This document shows, in pieces, positions 1 through 5,513 of a DNA stretch of 9,840 nt. This stretch comes from Elusimicrobiota bacterium (GTDB lineage Bacteria; CG03). The number at the start of each line of letters is the position of its first letter. The stretch's first letter is position 1. The position numbers and the translations under genes were made by a program. The notes beneath the pieces were generated by a model. It worked only from the letters and a program-made list of their open reading frames with translations, did not search any database and was not told where the DNA came from. Location: assembly GCA_021161625.1 (NCBI GenBank), contig JAGHAG010000051.1:1-9840 (forward strand). Direction: 5' to 3'.

Positions 1-5
1 AAAAT

Positions 6-194
6 ATGGCAAAAATAATCACTATAGATAAACCAATGGTTCTTATCCCGGTTGAAGAATATGAATTGCTTTTAAAAGAAGCAGGCGAAAAACCCACTCC
101 CAAACTTGTAAAAGAAATTAATCAAGCAAAAAGCGAATTTCGTAAAAGAAAGACAACAAAATGGGAAAAACTCAAAAGTGAACTCAAAATTTAG
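6..194 (+). CDS. RelB/Phd-like antitoxin
   Basis: A 62-residue protein that probably neutralises the toxin encoded directly downstream. The N-terminus (MAKIITIDKPMVLIPVEEYE) looks like the short beta-strand and helix start of Phd/RelB-type antitoxins. The C-terminal half (about residues 30-62) is charged and helical, rich in K/E/R, as expected for the segment that wraps the toxin. It overlaps the toxin gene by 17 bases, so translation is probably coupled. The start lies five bases from the window edge, so its ribosome binding site and operator are not visible, and a start further upstream cannot be excluded. The assignment rests mostly on size, charge and the convincing RelE-type partner, because such short antitoxins are poorly conserved. 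Confidence 0.7.
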   Translation: MAKIITIDKPMVLIPVEEYELLLKEAGEKPTPKLVKEINQAKSEFRKRKTTKWEKLKSELKI

Positions 195-447
195 CATTGA
201 GTTAAGTTCCCATTCTACCAAAGATTTAAAAAAACTCGCCAAAACAAATCGCAAACTTCTTATTTCTATAGCAAAAAGCATAGATTCCCTTGGCAGAAAA
301 CCTTATTCAGGAAAACCCCTTAAAGGAGATTTGAAAGGTTGTTTTTCTTTAAGGGTTGGTGATTATAGAGTTATTTATGAAGTTTACCCAAAGGAGAAAA
401 CTGTTCTTATAATAAGAGTTGGTCACAGAAAAGACATTTATAGATAA
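178..447 (+). CDS. RelE/ParE-superfamily toxin
   Basis: An 89-residue protein of the RelE/ParE toxin fold. Family signatures visible are an N-terminal lysine-rich helix pair (residues about 14-40), the GKPLKGDLKGCFSLRVGDYR stretch (about 45-64), the strand VIYEV, and the C-terminal VGHRKDIY motif. This C-terminal arrangement matches RelE-type ribosome-dependent mRNA interferases better than ParE gyrase poisons, but the activity is inferred. The start is GTG at 178, inside the antitoxin gene. No better ATG exists that keeps the first helix. With the upstream gene it forms a complete type II toxin-antitoxin operon. The usual length of the family is 85-95 residues, so this copy looks intact. Confidence 0.85.
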   Translation: MNSKFSIELSSHSTKDLKKLAKTNRKLLISIAKSIDSLGRKPYSGKPLKGDLKGCFSLRVGDYRVIYEVYPKEKTVLIIRVGHRKDIYR

Positions 448-457
448 AACTAAATAA

Positions 458-481
458 TGTAGCTCGAGACCCTTGATCTGC
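458..481 (+). repeat. Dispersed repeat, degenerate copy
   Basis: This 24-base stretch matches 8728-8751 at 20 of 24 positions, sharing TGTAG, AGACCCTTG and TCTGC. In the 8728 copy the sequence folds into a perfect 7-bp hairpin (GCAGACC/GGTCTGC, loop CTT). In this copy the left arm is mutated. The two copies lie just after a toxin gene and just before a truncated PUR gene, respectively. Confidence 0.6.
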
Positions 482-538
482 TGTAAAGGTGACAGGGTAA
501 CTAAGTGACAAGGTGACAAAGAAAATGAAAAATCAGTG

Positions 539-566
539 GTAAGGATTAAGTAGTAAGGATTAAGTA
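539..566 (+). repeat. 14-bp perfect tandem duplication
   Basis: The unit GTAAGGATTAAGTA occurs twice without a gap (539-552, 553-566). It sits inside the degenerate inverted-repeat stretch of the spacer. No function is suggested. Confidence 0.9.
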
Positions 567-1042
567 ATGAAAAGAGTGAAATGTAAGCAGTTAGCAGGAA
601 GTGGTAAAAGGTTCTGCTCACCACTTACCACTTATTATTTACCATTTACTATTCACTCTTCACCATTCACTAAACTGAGCGAAGCGAACGACTTAATCCT
701 GACAAATACGGTTTTGAAAATTTGAATTTTGATAATTTGAATTTGTTTAGGATTTAGGATTTGTATAAATGTGGACAGAGGACAGTGGAAAGAGGATAGA
801 CAAAATGTCATTCCTGCGGAAGCAGGAATCTACGGGATAAACTCCAGCAGGAATCCAGAATTAGGAGTGACAAATGACAAATTGTGAAAAATCTCAGAAA
901 CATCTTAAATAAGTAGCTTCACTCTGGAAATTTTTTTGTAAGAATTTTGTGGAAAATTTCAATATGTATGGAGATCCTACAGCTTCTGGACATTGTGCTA
1001 AAAAAAGTATAAAATTATTAGTGAGAAGGGTTGAAATTTTTA

Positions 1043-1071
1043 TTGCATTCCAAAGTTATGGTCAAGATAGT
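1043..1071 (+). promoter_or_regulatory. Possible sigma70 promoter of the PIN toxin-antitoxin operon
   Basis: TTGCAT (1043-1048) and GATAGT (1066-1071) are separated by 17 bases and lie about 30 bases upstream of the antitoxin start, leaving room for the GGGAGGTGG ribosome binding site near 1088-1096. Both hexamers are imperfect, so this is a weak prediction. Confidence 0.35.
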
Positions 1072-1098
1072 AAACCAGTATCTAACGGGAGGTGGATT

Positions 1099-1320
1099 AT
1101 GAGTTCTATGCAGCAAAATTTGGAAGAAAAAATTAAAAAATTACCACCAGAATTATACAAGGAAATAAGTGATTTTATTGACTTTCTACTCAGCAGAAGA
1201 ACGCAAAAAAGCAGAAAGAAAAAAAAACCAACATTAAATTGGTTTGGCGGATTAGAGGAATATCGTAAAAATTTCACTTCACTTGAATTACAGAAGAAAG
1301 CGTTAGAATGGCGAGACTGA
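1099..1320 (+). CDS. DUF2281-like antitoxin of a PIN toxin
   Basis: A 73-residue protein. The sequence QQNLEEKIKKLPPELYKEIS followed by DFIDFLLSR (residues about 5-34) is the typical N-terminal helix pair of DUF2281 proteins, which commonly precede PIN-domain toxins. A lysine/arginine-rich linker (about 35-43) leads to a C-terminal segment (WFGGLEEYRKNFTSLELQKK) that fits a toxin-binding tail. I chose ATG 1099 because a strong SD, GGGAGGTGG, ends a few bases upstream; the open frame continues upstream to 949 but that part has no family-like sequence. The stop is one base before the toxin start, so the two genes are an operon. The function as antitoxin follows from family and context. Confidence 0.75.
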   Translation: MSSMQQNLEEKIKKLPPELYKEISDFIDFLLSRRTQKSRKKKKPTLNWFGGLEEYRKNFTSLELQKKALEWRD

Positions 1321-1321
1321 G

Positions 1322-1720
1322 ATGAAATATTTGTTAGATACAAATGTTATTTTAGAAGGATTGTTAAGACAAAAAAATGCTGAACAAGTACAGAAATTTT
1401 TGCAAACTGTAGAAATTTCGCAAATGGTAATGACTGATTTTTCTTTACATTCCATTGGTGTTGTTTTATACAAATTGGGCAAAGAAAAACTGTATATTGA
1501 TTTTCTGAACGATATGGTTATTGATGGAATAAATATTTGCTCCTTGTCAATTGAAGAATTGATGAACCTTGTTAGGGTAACTGAAAAGTTTAAACTCGAT
1601 TTTGATGATGCTTATCAATATGCAGTGGCGGAGAAGTATAATCTAAAGATAGTAAGTTTTGATAAAGATTTTGATGGCACTGAATTGGGTAGAAGCACAC
1701 CTGGTGAAAATTTAACCTAA
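1322..1720 (+). CDS. PIN-domain (VapC-like) toxin
   Basis: A 132-residue PIN-domain protein, probably a metal-dependent RNase toxin. Visible signatures are the N-terminal MKYLLDTNVI strand with the first catalytic aspartate (D6), the LDFDDAYQYAVAEKYN segment with the acidic pair D95/D96, and VSFDKDFDG with D114 and D117. The helix-2 glutamate of classical VapC is replaced by a TDFSLHSIG segment (residues 38-46), a variant I know from a common PIN subfamily, so it is probably not an inactivating change. Length is normal for the family. The last codons and the stop overlap the outer arm of a nested palindrome (1712-1797). Confidence 0.85.
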   Translation: MKYLLDTNVILEGLLRQKNAEQVQKFLQTVEISQMVMTDFSLHSIGVVLYKLGKEKLYIDFLNDMVIDGINICSLSIEELMNLVRVTEKFKLDFDDAYQYAVAEKYNLKIVSFDKDFDGTELGRSTPGENLT

Positions 1721-1797
1721 CCCGGATTATTCATACTAAATGAAGGAAACCGCCCAGCACTTTTCTGAGAAAGTGCTGGATGAATAATTCAGGTTAA
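1712..1797. repeat. Nested palindromic element, possible bidirectional terminator
   Basis: Three concentric inverted repeats are visible: TTAACCT/AGGTTAA (1712-1718 and 1791-1797), ATTATTCAT/ATGAATAAT (1726-1734 and 1780-1788) and CCAGCACTTT/AAAGTGCTGG (1754-1763 and 1770-1779). All arms are perfect. The 86-base unit could be a MITE-like palindrome or a transcription-ending stem-loop for the toxin operon. There is no long T-run after it, which argues for a repeat element over a classical terminator. Confidence 0.7.
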
Positions 1798-1838
1798 CAA
1801 AAAGAGGATGAGAATAGATACGACAAAAGGGGGATATT

Positions 1839-2075
1839 ATGGACTCAGAACGCAAGGAATTATTTTCAGAAAAAGTGGTTGCAGGAAGCAGAACTTATTT
1901 TTTTAACATCAAAGAAACCTCAAAAGGCGATAAATATCTTGTCATCAAAGAATCAAAAAAGTCAGGAGAAACCTTTGAACATCATCGCATTATGGTTTTT
2001 GAAGAGGACTTTTCAGCATTTAGCAACGGTTTGAAAAAAGCAATAGAATTTGCTAAAAATAAATCAGGTGAATAA
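1839..2075 (+). CDS. PUR-alpha-like nucleic-acid-binding protein (DUF3276 type)
   Basis: A 78-residue protein of the bacterial PUR-domain family, which binds single-stranded DNA or RNA as a dimer (Borrelia BpuR is the known example). The typical pattern is present: an EKVVAGSRTYFFNIKE strand pair (residues about 11-26), the DKYLVIKESKKSG strands (about 31-43), a hydrophobic strand ending the beta sheet (RIMVFEEDF), and a C-terminal helix (FSNGLKKAIEFAKNKSG). An AAAGGGGG SD sits just before ATG 1839. It appears to be a single-gene unit. A degenerate copy of its last 16 codons and the following bases occurs at 8764-8833. Confidence 0.8.
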   Translation: MDSERKELFSEKVVAGSRTYFFNIKETSKGDKYLVIKESKKSGETFEHHRIMVFEEDFSAFSNGLKKAIEFAKNKSGE

Positions 2076-2124
2076 TTTGAATTGCATTTTTCACCAGAGG
2101 AATTATAGAGCAGGTGGAATAAAA

Positions 2125-2271
2125 ATGAAAAAAACAGCTCACCAAAATTTAAAAATCGTAGAAAAGGCGAAAAATCAGCAAATTATGTTAAATCCTGTGG
2201 AAATAAAAGGAACTTGCAATTGGGCACAACCTGGGAGGATCAGCAAAATCATAAAGTATACAAGCCCATAA
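2125..2271 (+). CDS. Doubtful small ORF
   Basis: A 48-residue frame starting at ATG 2125, with AGGTGG seven bases upstream as a possible SD. The product is basic (MKKTAHQNLKIVEKAKNQQI at the start) and I recognise no domain. It lies in the otherwise empty stretch between the PUR gene and 2378. The SD is the only support, so it may be a chance frame. Confidence 0.2.
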   Translation: MKKTAHQNLKIVEKAKNQQIMLNPVEIKGTCNWAQPGRISKIIKYTSP

Positions 2272-2377
2272 AGTAAAACGGGTACGAATAAGTCGATAAC
2301 AGACGTATCATATTTGACAAATCTGATTAGAATTTAACAAAATGATAATATGAGAAATTTTTGGAAAAAACGGAGCA

Positions 2378-2761
2378 GTGAAAAAAGATATCTTAATGGA
2401 TAATTATTGTTGTCTTGGATGTGGTTGTAAAGGAACTATTGAAGAACTAAAAGAACATATAAAACAAAATTGTCCTATGAAGGGGTATAGTGCAGAGAGT
2501 CAGAAACTTTTTATTTCAAAATTCGATACTGTGCCAGCTTTCTGGATTGGAACTGATACGGAAAAAATAATTAAGGAATGGAAAGAAGATGGATTGGCAT
2601 TGCTTTGTCGAAACTTAGGTCGTATTATTCTACTATGGAAAATCGGTAAATTAGAATATCCACAGGGCCCTCCGATGATATTTTATATACCCCAAGTGAA
2701 TATATTTAGCGGGAGGCCAAATTTTGACCCTAAAGATTTTTCAGATTGTATCTTATTCTAG
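2378..2761 (+). CDS. Orphan protein with C2HC zinc-finger-like N-terminus
   Basis: A protein of up to 127 residues that I do not recognise. Near the N-terminus, C12-X2-C15-X11-H27-X4-C32 has the spacing of a small zinc-binding finger (CLGCGCKGTIEELKEHIKQN followed by C), with extra cysteines at 11 and 17. The remainder is mixed alpha/beta and ends with QVNIFSGRPNFDPKDF; the NIFSGRP words recall short motifs in other hypothetical proteins, but I cannot place it. The start is uncertain: GTG 2378 has GGAG too close to serve as a good SD, while ATG 2396 keeps the whole finger and also lacks an SD. It stands alone between gene-free spacers. Confidence 0.5.
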   Translation: MKKDILMDNYCCLGCGCKGTIEELKEHIKQNCPMKGYSAESQKLFISKFDTVPAFWIGTDTEKIIKEWKEDGLALLCRNLGRIILLWKIGKLEYPQGPPMIFYIPQVNIFSGRPNFDPKDFSDCILF

Positions 2762-2884
2762 CATAAAATAGACTCCTCAAGTTTCAGTTTTTCACCTGCA
2801 CTTAATAACAATTATCTATACCCGTATAAAATAGAAACCTTAAACAGCCCATTTATTCGCTAATTCAGGTAAACAACTTCTATC

Positions 2885-2913
2885 TTCAAAAATCATAAAA
2901 AATATGCTAAAAT
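2885..2913 (+). promoter_or_regulatory. Promoter of the topoisomerase-like/HU unit, predicts a leaderless mRNA
   Basis: TTCAAA (2885-2890) and TAAAAT (2908-2913) are 17 bases apart. The -10 is preceded by TG one base upstream (TGCTAAAAT), an extended -10. Only six bases (GCTTCT) separate it from ATG 2920, so the predicted transcription start coincides with the start codon. No SD is visible. Confidence 0.55.
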
Positions 2914-2919
2914 GCTTCT

Positions 2920-3882
2920 ATGACTGTAAAATACTCTGGGAAGTTCATTTTGAAACTCAAGAAATTAGGAATTCGTCATTTTGATGTTTTGATACATGAC
3001 CAATCCAGGGAGTGGCTTATTGAGAATTTCCATCAACGCGCCAAGAGATACAAGATCAATGTCACCAAACTGATGCGGAACATTGTCTGGCAGACCAGAG
3101 AACGCATCATAAATGGCCAGAAACCGCCCTTAAATGAGCTAATTCGCACTTTTTGGTATATGTATATCAAACCCACCCTTTCACGCGCAGGAGCGCTTTC
3201 TGATAAGCCGGATAACCAATACAGGCAGCTGGTTGCGATTATTGTTGACCTGGTGAAAAAATACAAACTGATGAGATACTCAGATATCGGCTTCCGGGAT
3301 GAGAACCAGGCACACAGGAAAGTTGGCAAAAATGCACACATAATCCTTTTTTCAGAGAAGTTAGGACACCAGCAGTTTTTATCTGAAATGAGGGATAAAT
3401 ATGACTGTAGCATTATCGCTCTTGGTGGAAAGCCTTCAGTTCTCAATATTGAATATTTTGTTGATGATATGAAAGCCAGAGGCATTAATCTGCGCAGGAC
3501 AGTTTATCTTTTCAGCGTTGTTGATTTTGACCCACATGGCTGGATTGTCAGAAACTCATTTATTGAGGACCTGAAACATTACGGTATAAAAAATATCAAA
3601 TGTATGGATATGATAACTCCGGACATGCTCACAGAAGAAGAAGTCAAAATATCCAGATATCGGCTCCCTCAAAAATCTGGCAAACAATGGCGACTACTTA
3701 ATAAATGGCTGAAGGAAATCAGAAAAAAGAAATACAGAAACGAAAGATTTTTGATTGAAGAGGAAAGAGTCCGTGGCAAACTGCGCCGTTATTATTGCGG
3801 TCTTGAATCAGAATCCGTCTCAACAAAAAGAATATCAAAGAGATTGGCAGTGGAGATAATTCCGCTAATCAGGAAAAAGTGA
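2920..3882 (+). CDS. Spo11/topoisomerase VI subunit A-like protein (Mini-A-like)
   Basis: A 320-residue protein with the layout of the DNA-cleaving A subunit of type IIB topoisomerases. Residues about 45-130 fit the winged-helix (5Y-CAP) domain: IRTFWYMYIKP carries R76-X3-Y80, matching the Arg and catalytic Tyr of Spo11 (R131/Y135 in yeast). Residues about 138-240 fit a Toprim domain: HIILFSEKLG holds the glutamate (E146), IIALGGKPS matches the Gly/Pro loop, and VVDFDPHG holds the DxD pair (D202/D204). The 56-residue spacing from Glu to DxD agrees with Spo11 (E233 to D288). Full-length Topo VI A is about 350-390 residues, and no B-subunit GHKL ATPase is encoded nearby, so it resembles the A-only 'Mini-A' proteins of mobile elements. 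Whether it cleaves, nicks or only binds DNA is unknown. The C-terminal 80 residues are very basic. It overlaps the HU-like gene by four bases. Confidence 0.75.
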   Translation: MTVKYSGKFILKLKKLGIRHFDVLIHDQSREWLIENFHQRAKRYKINVTKLMRNIVWQTRERIINGQKPPLNELIRTFWYMYIKPTLSRAGALSDKPDNQYRQLVAIIVDLVKKYKLMRYSDIGFRDENQAHRKVGKNAHIILFSEKLGHQQFLSEMRDKYDCSIIALGGKPSVLNIEYFVDDMKARGINLRRTVYLFSVVDFDPHGWIVRNSFIEDLKHYGIKNIKCMDMITPDMLTEEEVKISRYRLPQKSGKQWRLLNKWLKEIRKKKYRNERFLIEEERVRGKLRRYYCGLESESVSTKRISKRLAVEIIPLIRKK

Positions 3883-4154
3883 ACAAACAAGATTTATCCA
3901 TTGATGTTGCAGTAAAATTTTTTCTCACTCAGGTAGAATCAGAAAAAATAATAGACTTCATTCTTGAAGATATAACGAAATTCCTGATTAAAAATAAAAG
4001 AGTTTATTTCAGGGGATTTGGAACATTCACACGAAAAAGAAAAAAAGCAAGAAGAATCAGGCATCCTGGAACAGGAAAAATAATAACCATTCCAGCATAT
4101 TACACAGTAAAATTTATTCCATCAAAGAAATTACAAAAAAGAATGAATAATTGA
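3879..4154 (+). CDS. HU/IHF-family DNA-bending protein
   Basis: A 91-residue histone-like protein. The hallmark RGFGTFTRKRKKARR (residues about 45-59) is the strand-turn of HU/IHF, followed by the DNA-intercalating arm with HPGTGKIITIPAYYTVKF, where the family has NPxTGxxIxIPA, and a final helix SKKLQKR. Length matches the family (about 90). The start is GTG at 3879, overlapping the previous stop as GTGA, with AGGA four bases upstream. The arm is unusually basic (RKRKKARRIR), and the N-terminal helices are divergent from chromosomal HU. Coupling to a topoisomerase VI A-like gene suggests that it bends or organises the substrate DNA of that protein, which is inference. Confidence 0.85.
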   Translation: MNKQDLSIDVAVKFFLTQVESEKIIDFILEDITKFLIKNKRVYFRGFGTFTRKRKKARRIRHPGTGKIITIPAYYTVKFIPSKKLQKRMNN

Positions 4155-4759
4155 CGCTCACAGCCCTGCCCCCGATAAATCGGGGGCATCCCGCCCTTTG
4201 TAAGGCAAAACATTTTCAGTAAAGCAGGGCGGGAACTTCCTCCCCCCGATAAAATCGGGGGTCGTCAGTGGCTGTTCGCTTAGCAGCGCGCTTCGCTTGT
4301 AAGGAATCGCTCCGTCCAGCCAATCTGCCGAGAGACCTACTCAGTTTTTCATAATGGGTAGTTTCCACAAAAACCGTCCTCTCGGCATCTTGTCTGAACT
4401 CCGCTCAAAAGGTATTGGCAGGAAAAAGCGGTGAAAAGGTTCGGACTGTCCACCCCCGCACTTTTACAAAAAGTGCGGGGTGGCCACCGGGGAAGCCGTT
4501 CGGGTTTTTAACGGCTACAGGGCGGAGCCTCAATTTCTCCACCCTTTCGCCTAAACCCTCACTTTGTGATAATGCCGGCATTATCACAACTTCCCTCCCG
4601 ATTACATCGGGATCTCCGCTAACGCTTCGACTGTCCTCACCTTTTCACTTCGCCCTAAAGGGTTTACATAACAAACATTATGTAAACTTTTTCCTGCCTT
4701 TATTTTCCCAAAAACCCCGACCACCACCCCTTGAAAAAACCGATCGGTAAAATTACCTC
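4155..4759. other. Gene-free, GC-richer region of nested hairpins
   Basis: About 600 bases clearly richer in G+C than the flanking genes, with no credible gene on either strand. From left to right it holds TGCCCCCGAT/ATCGGGGGCA (4167-4176 and 4179-4188), TCCCGCCCT/AGGGCGGGA (4189-4197 and 4226-4234), CCCCCGAT/ATCGGGGG (4243-4250 and 4254-4261), TGCCGAGAG/CTCTCGGCA (4326-4334 and 4379-4387), and the large nested structure 4417-4698. It may encode a structured RNA, act as a DNA folding site, or be a cluster of palindromic repeats. Confidence 0.7.
4417..4698. other. Large nested inverted-repeat structure, possible structured RNA
   Basis: Concentric pairings enclose smaller hairpins. The outer stem is GGCAGGAAAAA/TTTTTCCTGCC (4417-4427 and 4688-4698, 11 bp perfect). 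Next comes GTGAAAAGGT/ACCTTTTCAC (4431-4440 and 4639-4648, 10 bp perfect), and then GCGGAG/CTCCGC (4522-4527 and 4614-4619). Internal hairpins are 4450-4465 with 4468-4483 (about 15 bp with one bulged C), AGCCGTT/AACGGCT (4494-4500 and 4510-4516), a perfect 26-bp palindrome (4564-4589), TCCCGAT/ATCGGGA (4596-4602 and 4606-4612), and GTTTACATAA/TTATGTAAAC (4662-4671 and 4678-4687). These pairings are mutually compatible, so they can form one multibranched fold. The strand of any RNA is undetermined. Confidence 0.55.
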
Positions 4760-4800
4760 TTGACAAATATGTTAACATATGCTAACATATGTTAGCATAT
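4760..4800 (+). promoter_or_regulatory. Promoter with triple 10-bp operator repeats
   Basis: TTGACA (4760-4765) and TAACAT (4783-4788), 17 bases apart, form a strong sigma70-type promoter. The -10 lies within three direct 10-base repeats of consensus ATATGYTARC (4768-4777, 4778-4787, 4788-4797). These also build overlapping palindromes: TATGTTAACATA (12 bp) and a perfect 22-bp palindrome with centre at about 4788/4789. The helical-turn spacing suggests cooperative binding by RHH antitoxin dimers and autorepression of the downstream operon. Confidence 0.8.
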
Positions 4801-4819
4801 CAATAGGAGGTGATTGATC

Positions 4820-5065
4820 ATGAAAACAAAAAATGTTCTTGTAGGAATGCGTTTACCTGTGGATTTGGTAACTGAGCTAAAAAACTTTTGTAAGGCACAC
4901 TGTCTAAGAATGAATCAATTTGTTTCCAAAATAGTTCAAGACAGGTTAATAGAATTGAAAGAAGAAGAGGAAGATATTGCACTTTTTGAATCAAGACAAA
5001 ATGAACCGACCTTTTCTGAAAAAGAATGGAACAAAATTCTAAAGCAGAGGGGAATAAATGTATAA
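4820..5065 (+). CDS. Ribbon-helix-helix antitoxin
   Basis: An 81-residue antitoxin. VLVGMRLPVDLVTELKNFCK (residues about 6-25) is an RHH DNA-binding strand and first helix, followed by the second helix MNQFVSKIVQDRLIEL. The acidic, disordered C-terminal half (EEEEDIALFE onward) should wrap the toxin. ATG 4820 is chosen because AGGAGGTGA lies at 4805-4813 with good spacing; an in-frame TTG at 4814 would sit against the SD. It overlaps the toxin gene by eight bases. Its promoter carries repeated operators, which fits transcriptional autoregulation by the RHH domain. Confidence 0.85.
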   Translation: MKTKNVLVGMRLPVDLVTELKNFCKAHCLRMNQFVSKIVQDRLIELKEEEEDIALFESRQNEPTFSEKEWNKILKQRGINV

Positions 5066-5312
5066 ACTTATTTTCAAAAAATCTCTAAAAAAAGATATCA
5101 AAAAAATCCCGAAAAAAGATTTGGAAAGAATTGCCGAAGATATAAAAAATCTGAAAATTAATCCTCTTCCCCGAGGAGTTAAGAAAATCAAGAAAAAAGG
5201 GTATTATAGAATAAGGCAAGGTGCTTTCCGAATTGGATATACAATAAATCCTTTACGAAAAGAGATTACAATTGTTTTCATAAGGCGCAGAACTAAAGGC
5301 ACCTACTGTTAG
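5058..5312 (+). CDS. ParE/RelE-superfamily toxin
   Basis: An 84-residue toxin of the RelE/ParE fold. The lysine-rich N-terminus (KLIFKKSLKKDIKKIPKKDL) forms the two helices, and the core GYYRIRQGAFRIGYTI (residues about 48-63) with ITIVFIRRR (about 70-78) gives the beta sheet. Family members either cleave mRNA on the ribosome or inhibit gyrase; the sequence does not settle which. An AGAGGGGA SD ends four bases before ATG 5058, inside the antitoxin gene. The length is typical, so the module looks complete. It is only distantly similar to the RelE-type toxin at 178-447. Confidence 0.85.
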   Translation: MYKLIFKKSLKKDIKKIPKKDLERIAEDIKNLKINPLPRGVKKIKKKGYYRIRQGAFRIGYTINPLRKEITIVFIRRRTKGTYC

Positions 5313-5479
5313 TTCTGCTGATTGATAATTCCAATTATGTAAACTTTCCGCCGTAGGGTAAAACAAAACCCTTGACGATACATTCTTGCATTTTGCCCTA
5401 CCTAACCCTTCCAAAGTCCCGCTCTTTTGTAGGACACAAAAAATCATCAAAAAATCTTCCCTTCCCCCGTCCATATCCC

Positions 5480-5508
5480 TTGACCCATTACCCTACTTAT
5501 GATAAAAT
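5480..5508 (+). promoter_or_regulatory. Promoter of the small orphan, predicts a leaderless mRNA
   Basis: TTGACC (5480-5485) and TAAAAT (5503-5508) are 17 bases apart, and five bases (TACAA) separate the -10 from ATG 5514. Transcription would begin at or within a base or two of the start codon. No SD precedes it. Confidence 0.6.
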
Positions 5509-5513
5509 TACAA

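Larger units (their letters stand above)
448..1098. other. Gene-free repeat-rich spacer
   Basis: About 650 bases without a convincing gene. It contains a degenerate copy of a dispersed repeat (458-481), three GTGACA words between 489 and 516, a perfect 14-base tandem duplication (539-552 and 553-566), and a run of GTGGTAA/GTAGTAA-like words before about 610 whose complements (CCACTTACCA, CCATTTAC, ATTCACT) recur at about 620-670, giving a loose inverted repeat. AT-rich repeats built on ATTTGAATTT follow at about 718-750. A hairpin with arms ATTCCTGC (810-817) and GCAGGAAT (822-829) has a related half-copy at 846-858. It looks like accumulated non-coding repeat sequence. Confidence 0.6.

Noticed and set aside
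949..1098. N-terminal extension of the DUF2281-like antitoxin frame
   Set aside because: The added 50 residues show no family pattern, and a strong SD supports ATG 1099.
2113..2140. Similarity of this stretch to about 9275-9310 as further evidence of a duplicated PUR downstream region
   Set aside because: About 16 bases match well but six are a run of A, and the spacing from the PUR ends differs by over 400 bases, so it is not convincing.
4417..4698. Integron attC site or retron RNA
   Set aside because: No RYYYAAC/GTTRRRY core sites pair at the ends, and no integrase or reverse transcriptase gene is present.
4415..4750. Open frames of 111 residues (+) and 60 residues (-) in the hairpin region
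   Set aside because: Their sequence is dictated by palindromic GC-rich DNA, with no SD and no recognisable protein pattern.
4814..4819. TTG start for the RHH antitoxin
   Set aside because: It lies only one base from the SD, while ATG 4820 has proper spacing.
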